Assembly (NCBI RefSeq): GCF_001881565.1
Contig: NZ_MPDJ01000007.1
Location: 1-64,000, forward strand
Source: Eisenbergiella tayi
GTDB taxonomy: Bacteria > Bacillota > Clostridia > Lachnospirales > Lachnospiraceae
Direction: 5' to 3'
DNA length: 64,000 nucleotides
Part shown: positions 53,176 through 62,092 of the stretch, one piece after another
How positions within the stretch are numbered: the stretch's first letter is position 1
Layout: each line of letters opens with the position of its first letter
Notes under the pieces: model-generated
Seen by the model: the letters and a program-made list of their open reading frames with translations, nothing else
Database searches by the model: none
Told to the model about the DNA's origin: nothing
Position numbers and translations under genes: made by a program

Positions 53176-54870
53176 TTATATTTTTCTATCATAAAAAGAA
53201 AATTGAATTATAGTTCCCCCACCTTCCCTGCTGTTTATAATCAGCGGTCTGCTATTTTTATATATCAGCCGAAGTCTTCCATTCACATTAAATAACCCTA
53301 TATGATTTTCCACTTTTTCACTTTCCAGTCTGTTTCTTATTTCCATTAATTCTTCCTGGGTACATCCAATCCCATTATCCTCTACGGAAACAGAAATCCA
53401 TCCTTCCTTTTCCTTTATGGCAATATGCAGAAAGCATGTCTTATCACTGGGCACAATACCATGGAATACACTGTTTTCAACCAGGGGATAAAGAATCATC
53501 CGGGGGATTTCCCTCTTCTCCAGTCCAGACTGTATCTGCCAGACAATATCCGGAACATTCCTATAGCACATCTGAAGAACATGCAGATAATTATCAATAT
53601 ATTCTTTTTCCATTTCCACAGTAGTCATCGCCTGCAAATCTGTCCGCAATAATGATTGCAGCAGTTTGATAAAAGCTTTGGTCAAATCAATGATCTCCTC
53701 ATAGCTGCACTTACGGGCAAGACAAATAATCGCATTAAGCGTATTATAAATAAAATGAGGATTCAGTTGATAAGAAAGCATTTTTAATTGGGCCTCATAT
53801 TGTTTTTTCTCACTGTCTACAAGCTGCTCTGTATGCTTCTCTATACTTTCCACCATTTTATTGAAAACATCAGCCGCTTCTTCACACTCATCCTGTGAAT
53901 GAATCTCTATATGTTCTGTTCTGCTTCCCTGTGCCACGCTCTGCATTCCCCGAATCAATGTATCCAATGGTGATATGATACGCATAAGCACAAGCAGCAT
54001 AAAAGAAAGCATTACCAATAATATCAGTCCTATTGTTACTGCAACCATTGAATTCATCCGTCTGATAACTGTTTCCAAAGCACGATTATCTATTCTATAT
54101 TCAACCTTCCATCCTGTCTCTCCAATTCTGTCCATATATATTGGATCCATTGCTTCATGTCCGGTAAGACTGTCAAAGACGGTAACTCCTTCCGGCGTAG
54201 TAAGCCGCAGATAAAGTTCTTCATCAGACATCAGTGCTGCATCCATATTTTCCGTGTCTAATAAAATAACCAGCTTTCCCAATCCAACCTTAATTCCGTT
54301 TTTATCATAAATTTCATTCACATATGCAATTGTATTTTTTTCGCCAATAATTCCATGGTAATCAAAAATATACCGGGGAGTAAAACCCGATATTCTTTCA
54401 TTTTTCATAAATTCTTTATAGGGTTCTTCTCCCACCAAATCCCTGTAAGTATTTACCATCTCCAATACTTTACCCTGTCCGTCAACGACAAAAATATCCT
54501 GAATTAGACCACCATAAAGCATTTGATATTCTTTCAGTTTCTTTTCCATCGTCTGGATCTGAGCAAAAAACATATAACTGTTCTCAGGTTCCTCTATCTT
54601 AAAAATATTCTGCACAGTATCATCAAAGGTAATATTCATAGCATATAATGAAATCTCTTCCAATGTATTTACCTCTTGCTCCGATAGATTCAATACCATA
54701 TCCCTTCTTTTTTCAATCAGGGAGTTTTCGACCAGAGGTTTCATATAGAAATACATAAATCCGCTGGTAACAAGAACACAAAATATAATAGAAATCAGAA
54801 CGATCCCCAAAATTTTCCAGAATATTCTTGTCCTTGTCCTATATCTTTCATGCATCTTATTTTTCCTCAT
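53176..54870 (-). CDS. YesM-type sensor histidine kinase
   Basis: A 564-residue membrane kinase. Helix 1 (about 15-40) and helix 2 (about 275-300) flank an extracellular Cache-like sensor of about 240 residues. HAMP follows, then the His_kinase domain with QLNPHFIYNTLNAIICLARK (phospho-His) and SVEDNGIGCTQEEL for ATP. It probably senses the glycan or its binding protein. The start overlaps the stop of the response regulator by four bases (ATGA); an internal ATG five codons in is an alternative. Confidence 0.88.
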   Translation of the reverse strand: MRKNKMHERYRTRTRIFWKILGIVLISIIFCVLVTSGFMYFYMKPLVENSLIEKRRDMVLNLSEQEVNTLEEISLYAMNITFDDTVQNIFKIEEPENSYMFFAQIQTMEKKLKEYQMLYGGLIQDIFVVDGQGKVLEMVNTYRDLVGEEPYKEFMKNERISGFTPRYIFDYHGIIGEKNTIAYVNEIYDKNGIKVGLGKLVILLDTENMDAALMSDEELYLRLTTPEGVTVFDSLTGHEAMDPIYMDRIGETGWKVEYRIDNRALETVIRRMNSMVAVTIGLILLVMLSFMLLVLMRIISPLDTLIRGMQSVAQGSRTEHIEIHSQDECEEAADVFNKMVESIEKHTEQLVDSEKKQYEAQLKMLSYQLNPHFIYNTLNAIICLARKCSYEEIIDLTKAFIKLLQSLLRTDLQAMTTVEMEKEYIDNYLHVLQMCYRNVPDIVWQIQSGLEKREIPRMILYPLVENSVFHGIVPSDKTCFLHIAIKEKEGWISVSVEDNGIGCTQEELMEIRNRLESEKVENHIGLFNVNGRLRLIYKNSRPLIINSREGGGTIIQFSFYDRKI

Positions 54871-56390
54871 TCAAATTCTTTGGGATTTTTTCCTGTTTCT
54901 TTTTTAAATACCTTGCTGAAATACTGAACGGTCTGATACCCAACCAAATCACTAATCTCATATATCTTCTTATCTCCTTGCCGGAGCAGTTCTTTGGCAC
55001 GTTCAATCCGAAGACTGGTAACATAACCGGAAAAAGTAATTCCTGTTTCTTTTTTAAATAAATGAGAAAGATAAATAGGGCTTACATCCAATATCACTGC
55101 TGCTTCATTCAGTCCCACATCCTCATGATAATGTGCTCTCATATAGGCCATTGCCTCACGTACCTTACGGGAATACTGTTTTTCTGTACACTCCCGCAAA
55201 ATTTCCAATAAATATCCAAAACGTTCTGCAGTATTGTAAATACTCTCCTGCAGCAGATTTATCTGAACTCTTTCCAACCACTCATCAAATTCAAAAAGTT
55301 TTACCTCATATCCTTTTTCCCTGAAATAATAGGATAATTTTACTGTCGCTTTTTTTAAAGTTTCTATACTCTGCGAATCCGCAATATCTTTACTATACAA
55401 TTCTTCTATTTTTTTCTTTGCATCCGTATATTTTTCTTCTCTTATATCACGGCCTATAAATTCTACTTCAGTCAATATTTTGTCTTTCAACTCAGATGTA
55501 CACTCATCCGGTTTCTTCTCCAATAAGCAACTGCCTTTCCTGAAAATACGGTACTGAAGAATATCCGCCCCTTCCCTTCTTGCGGCCAGAATATCCCGAT
55601 TATTGCTTACCTTTCCTCCCACAGCCACTGCAATCTGTGTATTTAATAATTCTCTGAATATATCCTGAACAGACAATACAAAGTCCCTCAAATATCTCTG
55701 CTGTTCCATCTGCGAATTGCTGTCAGGAGACTTCAAAAAAATTATATATTCCCTTTCAGATATTTTCAGACAGATAAAACGATAACTTCCCATTTTTTCC
55801 GTCAGCATATCCTGTAAATTTTCTTCCCCGATATCATTTCTCATTTTAAGGCGCCAGATATCAAGCAGAATACTTGTGCCAATCCATTGAAAATATGTCC
55901 TCCGGGATACAATTTCTGAAGAAGAGGTTTCCGATGTATAAATTCCTCCGTCTCCTTCAGCCAACAGCTTACCGAGATGGGCTCTCACTGTAATATTTTT
56001 AATATCCTGTTCTTTTCTGATAGCTTCTACACATTTATTCAATTCCCGCAGCAACATCTTCCGGTCGATTTCATATTTTAATATAAAGGCCTGTGCTCCC
56101 ATTTCCAAAGCGCGTTTTGCCAGTTCGAACTCTTCATATGCCGTCAACAATATAAATTTAACATCCTGCTCTCTTTTTCTGATTTCTTCAATCATATCCA
56201 AACCGGTCATAACAGGCATTTTAATATCTGTCAAAATAATATCCGGCTGGTAACGCAAAGCATACTCCAATCCTATTTTTCCATTTCTGGCAGACGGCAA
56301 TAACTCAAATCCATGCTGTTCCCATTGAATAAGACCTATAATGTCTTCTCTGGTAATATCCATATCCTCCACAATCAACACCTTAACCAT
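54867..56390 (-). CDS. YesN-type response regulator with AraC domain
   Basis: A 507-residue regulator. The receiver domain carries Asp55 in IILTDIKMPVM. A long central helical region (about 120-390) follows. The C-terminal AraC domain contains VGLNEAAVILDVSPIYLSHL and KIYEISDLVGYQTVQYFSKV and ends KKETGKNPKEFE. It is co-transcribed with the kinase and should activate the transporter and glycosidase genes. The start follows GGGAGGAGTCTGGTT. Confidence 0.9.
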   Translation of the reverse strand: MVKVLIVEDMDITREDIIGLIQWEQHGFELLPSARNGKIGLEYALRYQPDIILTDIKMPVMTGLDMIEEIRKREQDVKFILLTAYEEFELAKRALEMGAQAFILKYEIDRKMLLRELNKCVEAIRKEQDIKNITVRAHLGKLLAEGDGGIYTSETSSSEIVSRRTYFQWIGTSILLDIWRLKMRNDIGEENLQDMLTEKMGSYRFICLKISEREYIIFLKSPDSNSQMEQQRYLRDFVLSVQDIFRELLNTQIAVAVGGKVSNNRDILAARREGADILQYRIFRKGSCLLEKKPDECTSELKDKILTEVEFIGRDIREEKYTDAKKKIEELYSKDIADSQSIETLKKATVKLSYYFREKGYEVKLFEFDEWLERVQINLLQESIYNTAERFGYLLEILRECTEKQYSRKVREAMAYMRAHYHEDVGLNEAAVILDVSPIYLSHLFKKETGITFSGYVTSLRIERAKELLRQGDKKIYEISDLVGYQTVQYFSKVFKKETGKNPKEFE

Positions 56391-56493
56391 AACCAGACTC
56401 CTCCCTCTTACCCCTTAGAAGTTTAAAATCCCCCAGTATTCATTTTGTTTTATTATACAGGGATTGGTAATATATAAACTTATCTCTATTTTA

Positions 56494-56512
56494 CATTTTT
56501 TATACTTTTTTG
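56494..56512 (-). promoter_or_regulatory. A-rich motif shared with the binding-protein promoter, copy 2
   Basis: On the minus strand AAAAAAGTATAAAAAATG lies about 105 bases upstream of the response-regulator gene, suggesting autoregulation through the same site as at 53086-53106. Confidence 0.45.
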
Positions 56513-56619
56513 CCATCATGTTCTCTACATTTTAATAGTATGCAGAAGTACTGCTGTACTCCTTATTATCTGTCAGCTAACCTAACCACAATAGTTTTTT
56601 AACAAATTTCAAAAAAAAA

Positions 56620-56648
56620 TTGAAACCATATTTTCAATGTGCTATAAT
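56620..56648 (+). promoter_or_regulatory. consensus promoter of pyrBI
   Basis: TTGAAA and TATAAT are 17 bases apart. Transcription would start near 56655, giving a leader of about 225 nt before pyrB. Confidence 0.85.
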
Positions 56649-56686
56649 GTCACAAACAGTAAGCAGCTGTAAAAATTGGAGAAATT

Positions 56687-56794
56687 ATGGGATTGTTTAG
56701 TAAGCATTGCGGCAACGCTATATTTTTAAATCCATATGGTACACCAGAATATAGGTCGAAGGGAAAATTATTTATTTTCTCTTCGATTTTCTAA
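56687..56794 (+). CDS. 35-residue leader peptide of pyrBI
   Basis: ATG lies a few bases after TTGGAG, and the frame ends TAA. The peptide starts MGLFSKHCGNAIFLNPYG and ends FIFSSIF. Its coding region passes through a T-rich stretch (TATATTTTTAAA, 56721-56730) and then through the whole terminator hairpin, ending 8 bases beyond it. This is the layout of the E. coli pyrL leader, where a ribosome close behind the polymerase at low UTP prevents termination. Confidence 0.7.
   Translation: MGLFSKHCGNAIFLNPYGTPEYRSKGKLFIFSSIF
56756..56790 (+). terminator. pyrBI attenuator hairpin
   Basis: TCGAAGGGAAAA pairs with TTTTCTCTTCGA along 12 positions (one G-T pair) around a 7-base loop, followed by TTTT. 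A second hairpin with TAACGCC and GGCGTTA (56798-56821) follows and may add to the control. Confidence 0.8.
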
Positions 56795-56880
56795 AATTAA
56801 CGCCTGTCAACCCGGGCGTTATTGTTTGCCCAAAAGTATCCCTTTTCTCCACGTTTTCACAGAAAGGAGACCCAATTATC

Positions 56881-57801
56881 ATGAGACATTTAATGAATCC
56901 CCTGGACTTTTCCGTAGAGGAACTGGACAGGCTTTTTGAGACAGCCAGGGATATCGAAGGCAACATGCCCAAATATGCCCATGCCTGTGAAGGTAAAAAG
57001 CTGGCCACCTGCTTTTACGAACCCAGCACCCGGACCAGGCTCAGCTTTGAAGCCGCCATGCTGAATCTCGGAGGCAGTGTACTGGGCTTTTCCGACGCCG
57101 CCAGTTCCTCCGCCTCCAAAGGGGAAAGCGTAGCCGATACCATCCGGATCATTTCCTGCTACGCGGATATCTGTGCCATGCGTCATCCCAAGGAAGGAGC
57201 TCCTATGGTAGCCGCATCCGTATCCGGTATTCCGGTTATCAACGCCGGTGACGGCGGTCATCAGCATCCCACCCAGACACTGACGGATTTAATGACTATC
57301 CGTACCCTGAAGGGACGTCTGGATCGTCTTACCATTGGTCTTTGCGGTGACCTTAAGTTCGGCCGTACCGTGCACTCCCTGATCAACGCCCTTGTCCGTT
57401 ATGATAATGTTCGCTTCATCTTCATCTCTCCTGATGAGCTCCGGGTTCCTGATTATATCACTGAAATGCTGAAAGATAAGGACATCCCCTATGAAGAGGT
57501 TATGCAGCTTGAAGAAATCATGCCCCGGCTGGATATTCTTTACATGACCAGAGTACAAAAGGAGCGTTTCTTCAATGAAGAGGATTATGTACGTCTGAAA
57601 GACTACTACATTCTGGATAAAGCCAAACTGAATCTCGCTCCCAAGGATATGCTGGTACTCCATCCCCTTCCCAGGGTAAATGAAATTTCCGTTGATGTGG
57701 ACGATGACCCAAGAGCCGTATACTTTAAGCAGGCCCAGTATGGGGTTTATGTGCGTATGGCTTTGATTCTCACGCTTCTGGGAATTAAGGTTGACTCATA
57801 A
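56881..57801 (+). CDS. pyrB: aspartate carbamoyltransferase catalytic subunit
   Basis: A 306-residue enzyme of pyrimidine synthesis joining carbamoyl phosphate and aspartate. The phosphate-binding STRTRLSFE, HPTQTLTDL and HPLPRVNEI motifs are intact and the length equals typical PyrB. The start follows AAAGGAGACCCAATTATC. It forms a pair with pyrI only; the other pyr genes are not in the window. Regulation by transcription attenuation at the leader is expected, in place of a PyrR site. Confidence 0.96.
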   Translation: MRHLMNPLDFSVEELDRLFETARDIEGNMPKYAHACEGKKLATCFYEPSTRTRLSFEAAMLNLGGSVLGFSDAASSSASKGESVADTIRIISCYADICAMRHPKEGAPMVAASVSGIPVINAGDGGHQHPTQTLTDLMTIRTLKGRLDRLTIGLCGDLKFGRTVHSLINALVRYDNVRFIFISPDELRVPDYITEMLKDKDIPYEEVMQLEEIMPRLDILYMTRVQKERFFNEEDYVRLKDYYILDKAKLNLAPKDMLVLHPLPRVNEISVDVDDDPRAVYFKQAQYGVYVRMALILTLLGIKVDS

Positions 57802-57853
57802 TGCGGCATCTTTACTTGCTAAAAGCCCTCTTATCGGGCGGAAAGGTATATAT

Positions 57854-58288
57854 ATGTTAAATGTAGGAAAAATCGAAGAAGGGTTCGTACTAGACCATAT
57901 AAAGGCGGGAACAAGCCTGTCCATATACCGCCATCTGCAGCTGGACAAGCTGGATTGCACAGTGGCAATCATAAAAAACGCCAGAAGCAATAAAATGGGA
58001 AAGAAGGATATCCTGAAGGTGGAATGTGATGTGGATATGATGGATCTGGATGTACTGGCATTCATCGATCACAATATCACTGTTAATATTATTAAAAACG
58101 GGGAAATTGTTGAAAAGAAAGAACTCATTCTTCCTAAAGAAATCAAAAATGTCATCCATTGTAAAAATCCCCGCTGTATAACATCTATTGAACAGGGCCT
58201 GCCTCATATCTTTGTTCTTTCAGATGAAAAGAAAGAGATTTATCGGTGTAAGTACTGCGAAGAGAAATTCGACAGGCGTTCCTTGTAA
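57854..58288 (+). CDS. pyrI: aspartate carbamoyltransferase regulatory subunit
   Basis: A 144-residue PyrI. The N-terminal allosteric domain (residues of about 1-95: GKIEEGFVLDHIKAGTSLSI) binds CTP/ATP. The C-terminal zinc domain has the four Cys: CKNPRC and, 25 residues later, CKYC. It assembles with PyrB trimers into the feedback-inhibited dodecamer. The start at 57854 follows GGAAAGG; the longer upstream frame overlaps pyrB. Confidence 0.94.
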   Translation: MLNVGKIEEGFVLDHIKAGTSLSIYRHLQLDKLDCTVAIIKNARSNKMGKKDILKVECDVDMMDLDVLAFIDHNITVNIIKNGEIVEKKELILPKEIKNVIHCKNPRCITSIEQGLPHIFVLSDEKKEIYRCKYCEEKFDRRSL

Positions 58289-58305
58289 AGAATGGAATTA
58301 TTAAT

Positions 58306-58334
58306 AAAAACGGGGATGAAAATCCCCGTTTTTT
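58306..58334 (+). terminator. terminator of pyrBI
   Basis: AAAAACGGGGAT pairs with ATCCCCGTTTTT around a 4-base GAAA loop and ends in T-run. Confidence 0.85.
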
Positions 58335-58405
58335 ATTGCTCTCTGTTTCAGTATTTGCCAGGGGCTGCTTACGTAACCCCGGTAAACTGCCCTGCCACAT
58401 CTGCC

Positions 58406-60073
58406 TCACCCCGGACAGGCTCTTTCCAGCCTTTCATTTTCTTCCTCCACCAGCTTTTTATCCAGTCTCTGAAACAGCACCTGAATTTCGGGAAGCCGGT
58501 ACCCTGGTTCCACCTGCTGCCTTTTCCATTCCGGTGACAGCTGCAGCCAGCCACATACCTTTTCGGAAGAAAAAGGAAGAAAGGGATACAACAGCACTGC
58601 CAGTCCGGCGATCAGCTGGACACAATTATGCAGGGTATCCGCACAGTCCTTCTGATCCGTATCCCGGGTAATCCAGGGCTGTCTGGAATCAAAATATTTA
58701 TTCGCATTCCGTACAAACTCGAATATATCATCCAGTGCATCCTTAAACCTCCCTCTTTCAATCTGCTCTCCCACAGAAGCATACAGCCTGTCAGTTTCCG
58801 CCCTAAGCTCCTGATTTGGTATTCCTTCCGGCACCGTACCGCCCAGATATTTTTGGATAAATACCAGAGAACGGTTGATAAAATTCCCATATGCGCCCAG
58901 CAGTTCACCGTTATGGCTGTTGACAAATTCTCTCCAGGAAAAATCAGCATCCTTCTTTTCCGGCCCGTTTGCCAGCAGATAATATCTCAGGGAATCCCCG
59001 TCATATCTGTCCATGATATCTTTTACCCATACGGCATAATTCCGGCTTGTAGATATCTTCTTTCCTTCCAGAGTCAGATATTCACTGGAAATAATTTCAT
59101 CCGGCAGGCGCCAGCCGTCTCCGTTCGCAATCAAAAGCGCGGGCAGGATAATCGTATGAAAGGGAATATTATCTTTTCCGTGTACATAATAATGCCTGAT
59201 TTCCTTTTTTTCATCTTCCCCCTGCTTTTCCCCGTCCAATCACCACAGCTGCCTGAACGCTTCCGGATTATCTTTCAGGGCGGCTCTGCTGGAAGACAGA
59301 TATCCCAGGACATTTTCTGCCCAGATATATATTTTCTTATTCTCATAGCCTGCATGCGGCACTTCGATTCCCCAGTCCAAATCTCTTGTCAGTGCCCTGT
59401 CTCTCAGCCCTTCCCTTATATATCTTTCGGAAAAGGTCTGCGCATTTTTTCTCCAGTTTTCATGGCTTTCCACCAAATTTTTCAGTTCCTGTTCCATACG
59501 GTCCAGGGCAATAAACAGATGCCTGCTGCTCCGGAAGGAAATTTCAGAACCGCATACGGCACATACGGGATTTTCCAGATTTTCCGCTTCCAGTACCATG
59601 CCGCATGCATCACATTGATCGCCCCTCGCTTCACCGCCGCATTCCGGGCAGGTTCCTGTTACAAACCGATCCGCAAGGAAGGAACCGCAGTTTTCGCAAT
59701 AGGCCTGCGGGACTTCTTTTTCATAAACAAAAGGGCTTTCATACAGCTTTTTGTGGAATTCTTTCACAAACTCCTTATGCTCTTCAGATGAGGTTCGGCC
59801 GTAATAGTCATAGCTGAATCCAAGCTTTCTGAAGCATTCCGCAAATTCCCTGTGATAACGGCTGCTGATCTCCTCCGGTGTTTTCCCTTCCTGTCTGGCC
59901 CGAAGTGCTACCGGTGTCCCGTGACAATCACTTCCTGAAACATAACAGACCTTATCTCCGGCCGCCCTGTGGTAACGCGCAAGAACATCCGCAGGAAGCA
60001 GGGCCGCGATATGCCCTATATGCAGGGAGCCGTTGGCATATGGCCAGGCTCCGCCAATTAATATATCTTTCAA
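58406..60073 (-). pseudogene. metG: methionyl-tRNA synthetase interrupted by an in-frame TGA
   Basis: Together the two halves make a MetRS of about 555 codons without the C-terminal tRNA-binding domain. The first half (60073-59240, TTG start after GAGGAAACAAAA) has the NGSLHIGHI motif and two zinc knuckles (CENC, CPEC, CDAC, CAVC). The second half (59239-58406), in the same frame, has GKDNIPFHTIILPALL, the KISTS form of KMSKS and the anticodon-binding helices. A single TGA (59240-59242) lies just after AFRQLW. It may be a broken second MetRS copy, a readthrough gene, or two subunits if the TTG after the stop initiates. A T-box for methionine controls it. Confidence 0.8.
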
Positions 60074-60136
60074 TTTTGTTTCCTCATTTCTTAATTTATA
60101 GTGATAACGCGGAACGCCGAATCCGCTGTTTTAAGG

Positions 60137-60410
60137 CAAAAAAAATCCCTCCTCTCCGAAAAATTTCTTTTTCGGGGACGAGAGCATCGCTTCGTGTTAC
60201 CACCCCAAATTCGCCTGTTCCTCACGGCACAGGCCTTATCAACTACGGACGAGAAATGATTCATCGATAGTCTATCACGTTAACGGGTGAATCCGTCGCA
60301 GCCTGAACCATCAGGTTTTCGGTGCGCAGCTCCAGGACCATGTTCAGCCGCCTTTCCTTCATCCGTTCTCACCACCACAGATTCTCTGTAAAAGCGCCAG
60401 CAGCCTACTC
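60137..60410 (-). ncRNA. T-box leader (methionine) upstream of metG
   Basis: On the minus strand the leader has the stem I elements AGAGAATCTGTGG and GGTGGTGAGAAC, a specifier region GGCTGAACATGGTCC with ATG (60339-60341) as specifier codon, the T-box GGGGTGGTAACACG (60191-60206) and a terminator CCGAAAAAGAAATTTTTCGG with an eight-T tail. Uncharged tRNA-Met should pair with the T-box and allow readthrough into metG. Confidence 0.88.
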
Positions 60411-60446
60411 TTCCCTTCCATGCTTTTTCCTATGAAATTATGTTTC

Positions 60447-60475
60447 ATTATATGAGCCGGTATTCCTTTTGTCAA
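60447..60475 (-). promoter_or_regulatory. consensus promoter of the metG T-box transcript
   Basis: On the minus strand TTGACA and TATAAT, both exact consensus, are 17 bases apart, just upstream of the T-box stem I. Confidence 0.88.
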
Positions 60476-60552
60476 CCGTCCGGCAGAAGACTTTTTTATT
60501 TTCATGCTGCTATATGGATTTGTTATGCATCAATGAGAATCAGCCGTTGGGA

Positions 60553-60582
60553 AAGGAGAAGGTTTTTTATCGCCTTCTCCTT
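60553..60582 (-). terminator. terminator after the third Rpn gene
   Basis: AAGGAGAAGG pairs with CCTTCTCCTT around a 10-base loop. The T-tract is short (TTTCCC), so its strength is uncertain. Confidence 0.55.
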
Positions 60583-60615
60583 ATCAGATTCCAGGAAACA
60601 TATATCCTTGTTTGG

Positions 60616-61518
60616 TTAAAGCCAATATTTCCGCACAATTTCCCTGGCGTCTGTTTCACTGATACAGAACCGTTGTTTTATCTTTAACACAGTCTCATCA
60701 AAGCTGACCCCCAGTTCTCTGCAGGTTTCGACAATTCCCTTTTCGATTCCCCGTTCCATTCCTTTTCTGATTCCATCCTCTACCAGCATTTCTCCTAATT
60801 TAGTCATCGCTATCATCTCCTTTACTCTGCCCAACTCCGTTTCCGTTAAAAATTTATCCGCCAGAGTATACAGAACAGCCTGCATTTTATTCAATTCCAA
60901 TTCAGTCAGGACTTTTCCAGCTTTTTGGATTATACTCAGGCTTTTTATAATCCGTTCTTCAATCCTCAGACTGCCTGACATAAGAGGTGTCAACAGGAGA
61001 GGAACCAGATCCGCCTTTGTCAGTTCCTCTCCCTGTTCCGCTTTTTCTTTCAGTCGTCTGAACAACCGGTCTGCGTTCTTACCCTTTAACTGAACAGTCT
61101 TCACTCGATAAAGATTAATTCCTGTTCTTAATACCGATCGGGGATGCCTGATTTTCGCCGAACAGATCACATAGGTGATTACTTCAACATGATTTGCCCG
61201 GCTGACAGCAGCCTCGTATTCCCGGAACCGTTCCAGATCTTCTTTTGTAACAGCATCGCTTTCGAATTCCAGATGTATCCAGGCGGCATCCGTCATTACA
61301 TAATTAAAATCCTGGTACATTTGCCGCGCTTCAAGCATTACTGTCTCGGTAGGCGCAATATAACCGGCCACCCCCTTAATGCCGAGAAGCGGCATCAGTT
61401 CTTCACCGAAATATTGAGCAGCTGTTTTCAGAGCCAAATCTTCATGGTGAATGGAATTCTTACCTGGAGCTTTCTTCTCCGTTTGTCCTTTATTTACCTT
61501 TTTCGTGCGTTTTTTCAC
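60616..61518 (-). CDS. Rpn-type PD-(D/E)XK nuclease family protein
   Basis: A 300-residue protein starting at GTG 61518, which lies 5 bases after AGGAGG. An ATG at 61563 would sit at the predicted transcription start and lacks a binding site. A basic N-terminus (KKRTKKVNKGQTEKK) precedes the nuclease-like core, FNYVMTDAAWIHLEFESDAV, where Asp and ExxS replace the usual D and ExQ/K, so activity is uncertain. GMERGIEKGIVETCRELGVS leads into a tail ending REIVRKYWL, clearly related to that of the Rpn gene at 11305. Confidence 0.72.
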   Translation of the reverse strand: MKKRTKKVNKGQTEKKAPGKNSIHHEDLALKTAAQYFGEELMPLLGIKGVAGYIAPTETVMLEARQMYQDFNYVMTDAAWIHLEFESDAVTKEDLERFREYEAAVSRANHVEVITYVICSAKIRHPRSVLRTGINLYRVKTVQLKGKNADRLFRRLKEKAEQGEELTKADLVPLLLTPLMSGSLRIEERIIKSLSIIQKAGKVLTELELNKMQAVLYTLADKFLTETELGRVKEMIAMTKLGEMLVEDGIRKGMERGIEKGIVETCRELGVSFDETVLKIKQRFCISETDAREIVRKYWL

Positions 61519-61566
61519 ACAGCCTCCTGTTCCGTAAGCCATGTGTAAAATCCTGTCTTTCATATA

Positions 61567-61595
61567 ATTATAACTGATAATCCGACACCGGGCAA
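61567..61595 (-). promoter_or_regulatory. promoter of the third Rpn gene
   Basis: On the minus strand TTGCCC and TATAAT are 17 bases apart; predicted transcription start near 61560 supports the GTG start at 61518. Confidence 0.6.
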
Positions 61596-61680
61596 CCGTA
61601 TCTTACATGCTGATCTGTTAATATTGACCATATTTCATTATTACACAGAAATTTATCTCTTTAGATATATGTTGAGTAAT

Positions 61681-61739
61681 TGTCCGATTCGGACAGAAAA
61701 TTGAAGTGCTGATAAAAAAGATTTACCGATTGGGACAGC
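61681..61739. repeat. 13-base direct repeat and palindrome in the intergenic region
   Basis: CCGATTCGGACAG (61684-61696) recurs with one change at 61727-61739, 43 bases apart, about four helix turns. The first copy is part of the palindrome TGTCCGATTCGGACA (61681-61695). The rest of 61596-62007 is AT-rich with no clear gene. Confidence 0.5.
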
Positions 61740-62007
61740 TGTTTATGACAGGCAGGAGCTTACACAAAGTTCCGGCTGCCGGTGTTTTTTATTATATCAA
61801 TTGCCAGAGGTAATGTAAATATTTTACAGTAGTTATTTGCTGATAAACATTCTTGAAGCTTATTGTTCATACCGCACCGTACTTTGCTGCAATTAAAGTG
61901 CAAAATCCTGTTTTATAAGTGAAATTATTGATTTTATGTCAGAAATTGCCTATAATTAAATACAAATATAACAAAATTTTATAAAATCAAGTATATTTTA
62001 TACTCAT

Positions 62008-62036
62008 TTTACAATCAAACATATTTACGGTATAAT
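62008..62036 (+). promoter_or_regulatory. promoter of the SepF-LytTR-kinase operon
   Basis: TTTACA and TATAAT are 17 bases apart, 57 bases before the start codon at 62093. Confidence 0.7.
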
Positions 62037-62092
62037 CTTTTTTATATTCCGTTTCCTTGAATCAGGATAGGTACGCAGGAAGGATGAATGAT

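Noticed and set aside
61748..61816. 22-codon frame that might encode a signalling peptide upstream of the LytTR operon
   Set aside because: It has no convincing ribosome binding site, lacks the features of an AgrD-like or double-glycine peptide, and lies before the mapped promoter.
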